Origin: Akkermansiaceae bacterium
GTDB lineage: Bacteria; Verrucomicrobiota; Verrucomicrobiia; Verrucomicrobiales; Akkermansiaceae
DNA: 8,518 nt
Direction: 5' to 3'
Assembly: GCA_029287105.1 (NCBI GenBank)
Contig: JARFRT010000290.1
Span: 1 to 8,518 of the forward strand
Under the pieces are notes generated by a model. It made no database searches. It was not told the origin of the DNA and worked only from the letters and a program-made list of their open reading frames with translations. The position numbers were made by a program, and so were the translations under genes. Below, one piece after another: positions 5,789 to 8,518 of the stretch (its first letter is position 1; each line of letters starts with the position of its first letter).

Positions 5789-6820
5789 ATGCCCTCACCC
5801 AAACCCAAAGCGACCCGGCACCCGCTGAAAAACACACGGGCCTTCCAGCAGGCACTGGTCCGTTGGTTCGAAAATGAGGGGAAAAACTACCCGTGGCGCG
5901 ACACCGCCGACCCCTGGGCCATCCTCGTGTCGGAAATCATGCTGCAACAAACGCAGATCGCCACCGTCCTCGGCAAGGGACACTACCTTCGGTTCATGGC
6001 GCTCTACCCGACACCCCGCGATATGGCCGAGGCCACCGAGCAGGAAATCCTCAAAGTCTGGGAAGGACTCGGGTATTACCGGCGTGCCAGAAACCTCCAC
6101 GCGGCGGCGCGCGCCATCACCCGCGATCACCAGGGGAACTTCCCGCGGAAGTTCGAACAAATCCGCGCCCTGCCGGGAATCGGCCAGTACACCGCAGGGG
6201 CCGTGGCTTCATTCGCCTACAACGACCCCCAACCGATCGTGGACGCCAACGTCGCCCGCGTGTTTTCACGCTTGTTCGATTTCCAAGAGCGCATCGACAC
6301 CACCGCCGGAACCAAACAACTCTGGCAGTGGGCCGAACAACTCCTCCCTGACAAATCACCCCGGGATTACAACTCCGCCCTGATGGAACTCGGGCAGACG
6401 TTTTGCTCTAACAAATCGCCCGATTGCACCAACTGCCCGGTGAAATCGTTCTGCCACTGCGCCGACCCCACACCGCTCCCTCTCAAAAAGGCGGCGACCC
6501 AGGTGACACGCGTTGACGAGTTCGCCGTGTTTGCCACCGATAGCCACGGGCGGATCCTTCTGCAACAACAACAGGAGGGCAAGCGCCGCGCAGGGATGTG
6601 GTCGCTGCCTCGCCGTGATCACGAACACACGCTGGACCTCGCGCTTTCGCTCAAAACCACCTACGCCATCACCCGCTACCACGTCACCCTGCGGGTGTAC
6701 ACCAGCCATGCCGATCAGACCGAAGCGCAGGACCTCGAGGAATGGCACTCCCTCGACAGCATTGGATCACTCCCCATGCCCAGCCCGGACAGGCGCGCCC
6801 TGGAGTCGCTGTTAGCATAA
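5789..6820 (+). CDS. mutY: A/G-specific adenine DNA glycosylase MutY
   Basis: The 343-residue protein removes adenine mispaired with 8-oxoguanine in base-excision repair. It is near the E. coli MutY length (350). The N-terminal HhH-GPD domain holds YPWRDTADPW (34-43), SEIMLQQTQ (48-56) with catalytic E49, WEGLGYYRRARN (91-102), the helix-hairpin-helix LPGIGQYTAGAVASFAY (128-144) and VDANVARV (151-158) with catalytic D152. Tyrosine at 134 replaces the lysine of endonuclease III, which separates MutY from Nth. The [4Fe-4S] loop is complete: C206-x6-C213-x2-C216-x5-C222. The C-terminal NUDIX-like 8-oxoG recognition domain spans about 240-343, with GMWSLP at 269-274 and a histidine-containing YHVTL strand at 297-301. 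The start codon has no Shine-Dalgarno. A 13-base palindrome, AAGTTTAAAACTT (5759-5771), lies just upstream and might contribute to control. Confidence 0.95.
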   Translation: MPSPKPKATRHPLKNTRAFQQALVRWFENEGKNYPWRDTADPWAILVSEIMLQQTQIATVLGKGHYLRFMALYPTPRDMAEATEQEILKVWEGLGYYRRARNLHAAARAITRDHQGNFPRKFEQIRALPGIGQYTAGAVASFAYNDPQPIVDANVARVFSRLFDFQERIDTTAGTKQLWQWAEQLLPDKSPRDYNSALMELGQTFCSNKSPDCTNCPVKSFCHCADPTPLPLKKAATQVTRVDEFAVFATDSHGRILLQQQQEGKRRAGMWSLPRRDHEHTLDLALSLKTTYAITRYHVTLRVYTSHADQTEAQDLEEWHSLDSIGSLPMPSPDRRALESLLA

Positions 6821-6935
6821 CGCCCCCCCTACTTTCCAAGTATCCTACACATGCACATCCACATATGTGTCAACGGAAACTCCAGCGAGGCCTTGATCAG
6901 AGATCCGTATGAGAGGGCGGCTTGACGAGTAATCC
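6821..6935. other. Short convergent spacer between mutY and the ThuA-like gene
   Basis: It contains the ten-base palindrome CACATATGTG at 6860-6869 and a wider ACACAT/ATGTGT pair (6847-6852, 6865-6870). Neither is followed by a T-run, so no terminator is called. Confidence 0.4.
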
Positions 6936-7709
6936 TCACTTCTCCAGTTTCCCGGCTGACCAAAGGAGGCCGCGGGTCACGAGGTCGAGAAACACAGGAT
7001 CGCCGAATGTTGCATCGCTATGGCCGAAGCTGGTGCCAAACACCCGGGTGCCGTGGAAATCATTGACCCAGATCACAGGTTGCACCTTGCCGTTCTTCTC
7101 GCTGGTGGCCGTGGCGAGGGCGGTGGTGCCTTTGGCCACATGCCTGACAATGTAGAGTTCGTCCTTGGGGGTCACCCATTGGGCAGGAAACCCCTTGAGC
7201 ACGGGATGGTCTTTTTTGACCACCTTGACCGGATAGTTGCTCTGGTGCTCGTGATGCTTGCTGGTGACGCCGAGAAACTCCCGCCAGTCGTCAATCTCTG
7301 CGTCGCGATAGGTGTGCATGGCACAGTGGATGACAACGGCAGGCACGCCCTTTTTATGCACCTCGGTGATCTTGCGGATATAGACAGGGTTGCTCGTCTT
7401 GGCAAAACACTCGTTGTGCACCACGACGTCGTAGCCCTTCGCCCAGTTCGGATCGTTGTAGAGCTCGATCTCGGCGTGGGTCCCCTTGCCGCCCTTGTTC
7501 ATCACCGTCCATTGGATCGGCGCCCGGGCCTCCGATGCCATGGTCAGTGCCTTCGACTGAAACGGATAGTTGTGACAGCAACCACCCGTGATGAGTAAGG
7601 CCTTGATCGGCGGACCGCTATAGAATTGCTTGTTGTCCACATCGGCCAGAGAAGTTCCCGATAACACCACGAACGCCGCAACACATTGGAATAAATAGTT
7701 CATTTTCAT
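6936..7709 (-). CDS. Secreted ThuA-like domain protein
   Basis: From the ATG at 7709 the protein has 257 residues. A GTG at 7712 and an ATG at 7703 are alternatives; an AGGTG sits just upstream and would suit the 7703 start best. Residues 1-22 form a signal peptide (hydrophobic YLFQCVAAFVVLSG, probable cleavage after SLA), so it acts in the periplasm or outside. The rest is a ThuA-like fold, related to class I glutamine amidotransferases: KALLITGGCCHNYPFQ (36-51), DVVVHNECF (94-102), GVPAVVIHCAMHTYR (121-135), KDHPVLKGFP (166-175), DELYI (184-188) and VIWVNDFHGTRVFGTSFGH (212-230). ThuA was named for trehalose utilisation in rhizobia, but the enzymatic role of secreted members is not settled. 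A carbohydrate-related role is a family-level inference. It is a single gene, divergent from the nucleotidyltransferase. Confidence 0.85.
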   Translation of the reverse strand: MKMNYLFQCVAAFVVLSGTSLADVDNKQFYSGPPIKALLITGGCCHNYPFQSKALTMASEARAPIQWTVMNKGGKGTHAEIELYNDPNWAKGYDVVVHNECFAKTSNPVYIRKITEVHKKGVPAVVIHCAMHTYRDAEIDDWREFLGVTSKHHEHQSNYPVKVVKKDHPVLKGFPAQWVTPKDELYIVRHVAKGTTALATATSEKNGKVQPVIWVNDFHGTRVFGTSFGHSDATFGDPVFLDLVTRGLLWSAGKLEK

Positions 7710-7789
7710 CACACCTACTACCCGCTGCTGCGCGGATTACTTTCAAGCAATCCTTGATTCTTCGGACTTACCTCATCATTCTCCACCCC

Positions 7790-8468
7790 GTGATCCACAA
7801 GGCATTCATCCTCGGCGCCGGTCTCGGCACACGGCTTCACCCGCTGACGCATGTGCTGCCGAAGCCGCTGGTTCCCATTTTCCATGAGCCCATGGCCAAC
7901 TACGCACTCCGGCATTGCCAGGCCGCGGGCATCACCGAGTTTGCCATCAATACCCACCACCTCCCCGAAACGTGGGCAACATACTACCCGGACGCTAACT
8001 TCATGGGTGCGCCGCTGCACTTTTTCCACGAACCCACCCTGCTGGAAACGGGGGGCGGACTCCGGAACATTGCCCCGTTCATCGGCAATGAACCGCTGCT
8101 CGTTTACAACGGTGACATCCTGACAACCATCGACATCAGCGCCCTCATCGCCGCCCATCAGGCCTCCGGTAACGTCGCCACGCTGGCACTGCGATCAAGC
8201 GGAGACATCTGCAACGTCAATATCTCCGGCGACCTCGTGACCGATCTGCGTAATATCCTGGGCGACACACCCGGCACCCACCAGTTCACCGGGGTCTATT
8301 GCGTCGAACCCGAAATCATCGCCATGCTGCCCGACGAGGAAGTGGTCTCGATCATACCCGCATTCATCCGGTTAATCCAACAACAGCAACTCGGTGCCGT
8401 GGTGCTCGACCAGGGTGACTGGTTCGACATCGGCAACAGCGATGCCTACCACGCGATCCACCAGCATC
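7790..8468 (+). CDS. Sugar-1-phosphate nucleotidyltransferase, MurU/ManC-like (3' end lost)
   Basis: The frame starts at a GTG (7790) and gives MIHKAFILGAGLGTRLHPLT, the NTP_transferase signature with GAGLGTRL (9-16) and the KPLVPI segment (25-30). LLETGGGLRN (84-93), VYNGDI (105-110, D109 a probable metal ligand), FTGVY (166-170) and WFDIGN (211-216) follow in family order. Enzymes of this group join a nucleotide to a sugar 1-phosphate; MurU uses N-acetylmuramate 1-phosphate in cell-wall recycling and others use mannose or glucose 1-phosphate. The close spacing of motifs and absence of a long C-terminal domain favour the short MurU-like type. No ribosome binding site is seen, and an in-frame TTG at 7754 is a less likely start. 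The frame stays open to the window end, but from 8469 the bases are adapter, so only about 226 residues are genuine. MurU-type proteins are near that length, so little may be missing. Confidence 0.82.
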
Positions 8469-8518
8469 CTGGCTCTTATACACATCTGACGCTGCCGACG
8501 ATGTTAGCACAGTGGCGG
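8469..8518. other. Sequencing adapter (Nextera transposase end) left in the assembly
   Basis: Positions 8469-8501 match the reverse complement of the Nextera read 1 transposase adapter at 32 of 33 bases. This includes the mosaic-end segment CTCTTATACACATCT (8473-8487) and the following GACGCTGCCGACGA (8488-8501); the one mismatch is at 8472. Read in the nucleotidyltransferase frame it yields SYTHLTLPT, a peptide expected from this adapter. The final 17 bases would then be index and flow-cell sequence or low-quality read end; I cannot match them securely. None of this should be annotated as genome. Confidence 0.93.

Noticed and set aside
7718..8158. A 146-residue minus-strand frame over the nucleotidyltransferase start
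   Set aside because: The plus strand carries the GAGLGTRL and KP signatures of NTP transferases from a GTG start, so the minus frame is a shadow.
8471..8518. C-terminal residues from SYTHLTLPT onward as a genuine part of the nucleotidyltransferase
   Set aside because: They are translated from the Nextera adapter match at 8469-8501.

Overview
This is a bacterial, GC-rich window. The genes favour G or C at third codon positions. It is probably a draft or metagenome contig of a Verrucomicrobiota or related PVC-group bacterium. That placement is an inference from three things: secreted sialate-esterase-like and ThuA-like proteins next to a corrinoid/URO-D methyltransferase operon, a near-general lack of Shine-Dalgarno sites, and a repeat-rich convergent intergenic region. 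No rRNA, tRNA, CRISPR array or transposase gene was seen.

Layout. Positions 1-3423 (+) hold the tail of an unidentified gene, then a methyltetrahydrofolate:corrinoid methyltransferase-like protein (MeTr/DHPS fold), an imidazolonepropionase-like amidohydrolase, and a URO-D-superfamily methyltransferase with an H-x-C...C zinc motif (MtaA/MtbA type). The first three are spaced by only 12-14 bases and the fourth follows after 68. Together they look like part of a corrinoid-dependent demethylation pathway. The URO-D protein would move methyl groups between a substrate and a corrinoid protein, and the MeTr protein would pass them to tetrahydrofolate. The amidohydrolase would process the substrate or product. 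The corrinoid protein and its reactivase are not in the window. Positions 3599-4636 (+) encode a secreted SGNH/sialate O-acetylesterase-like protein.

Positions 4637-5317 are non-coding and packed with palindromes. The main element is a 285-bp imperfect inverted repeat (4948-5232). Its arms match at four nested levels around one centre near 5089, which gives it the look of a MITE or REPIN-like non-autonomous element. A third, half copy lies at 4758-4846, and a separate inverted pair of small hairpins lies at 4868-4933.

Positions 5318-5611 (-) encode a small two-helix membrane protein, the only gene here with a strong ribosome binding site. Next come mutY (5789-6820, +), a secreted ThuA-like protein (6936-7709, -) and, divergent from it, a nucleotidyltransferase of the sugar-1-phosphate/MurU type (7790 onward, +). 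The last 50 bases are not genomic. Positions 8469-8501 match the Nextera transposase adapter at 32 of 33 bases, so the window ends in library adapter and the final codons of the nucleotidyltransferase frame are artefactual.
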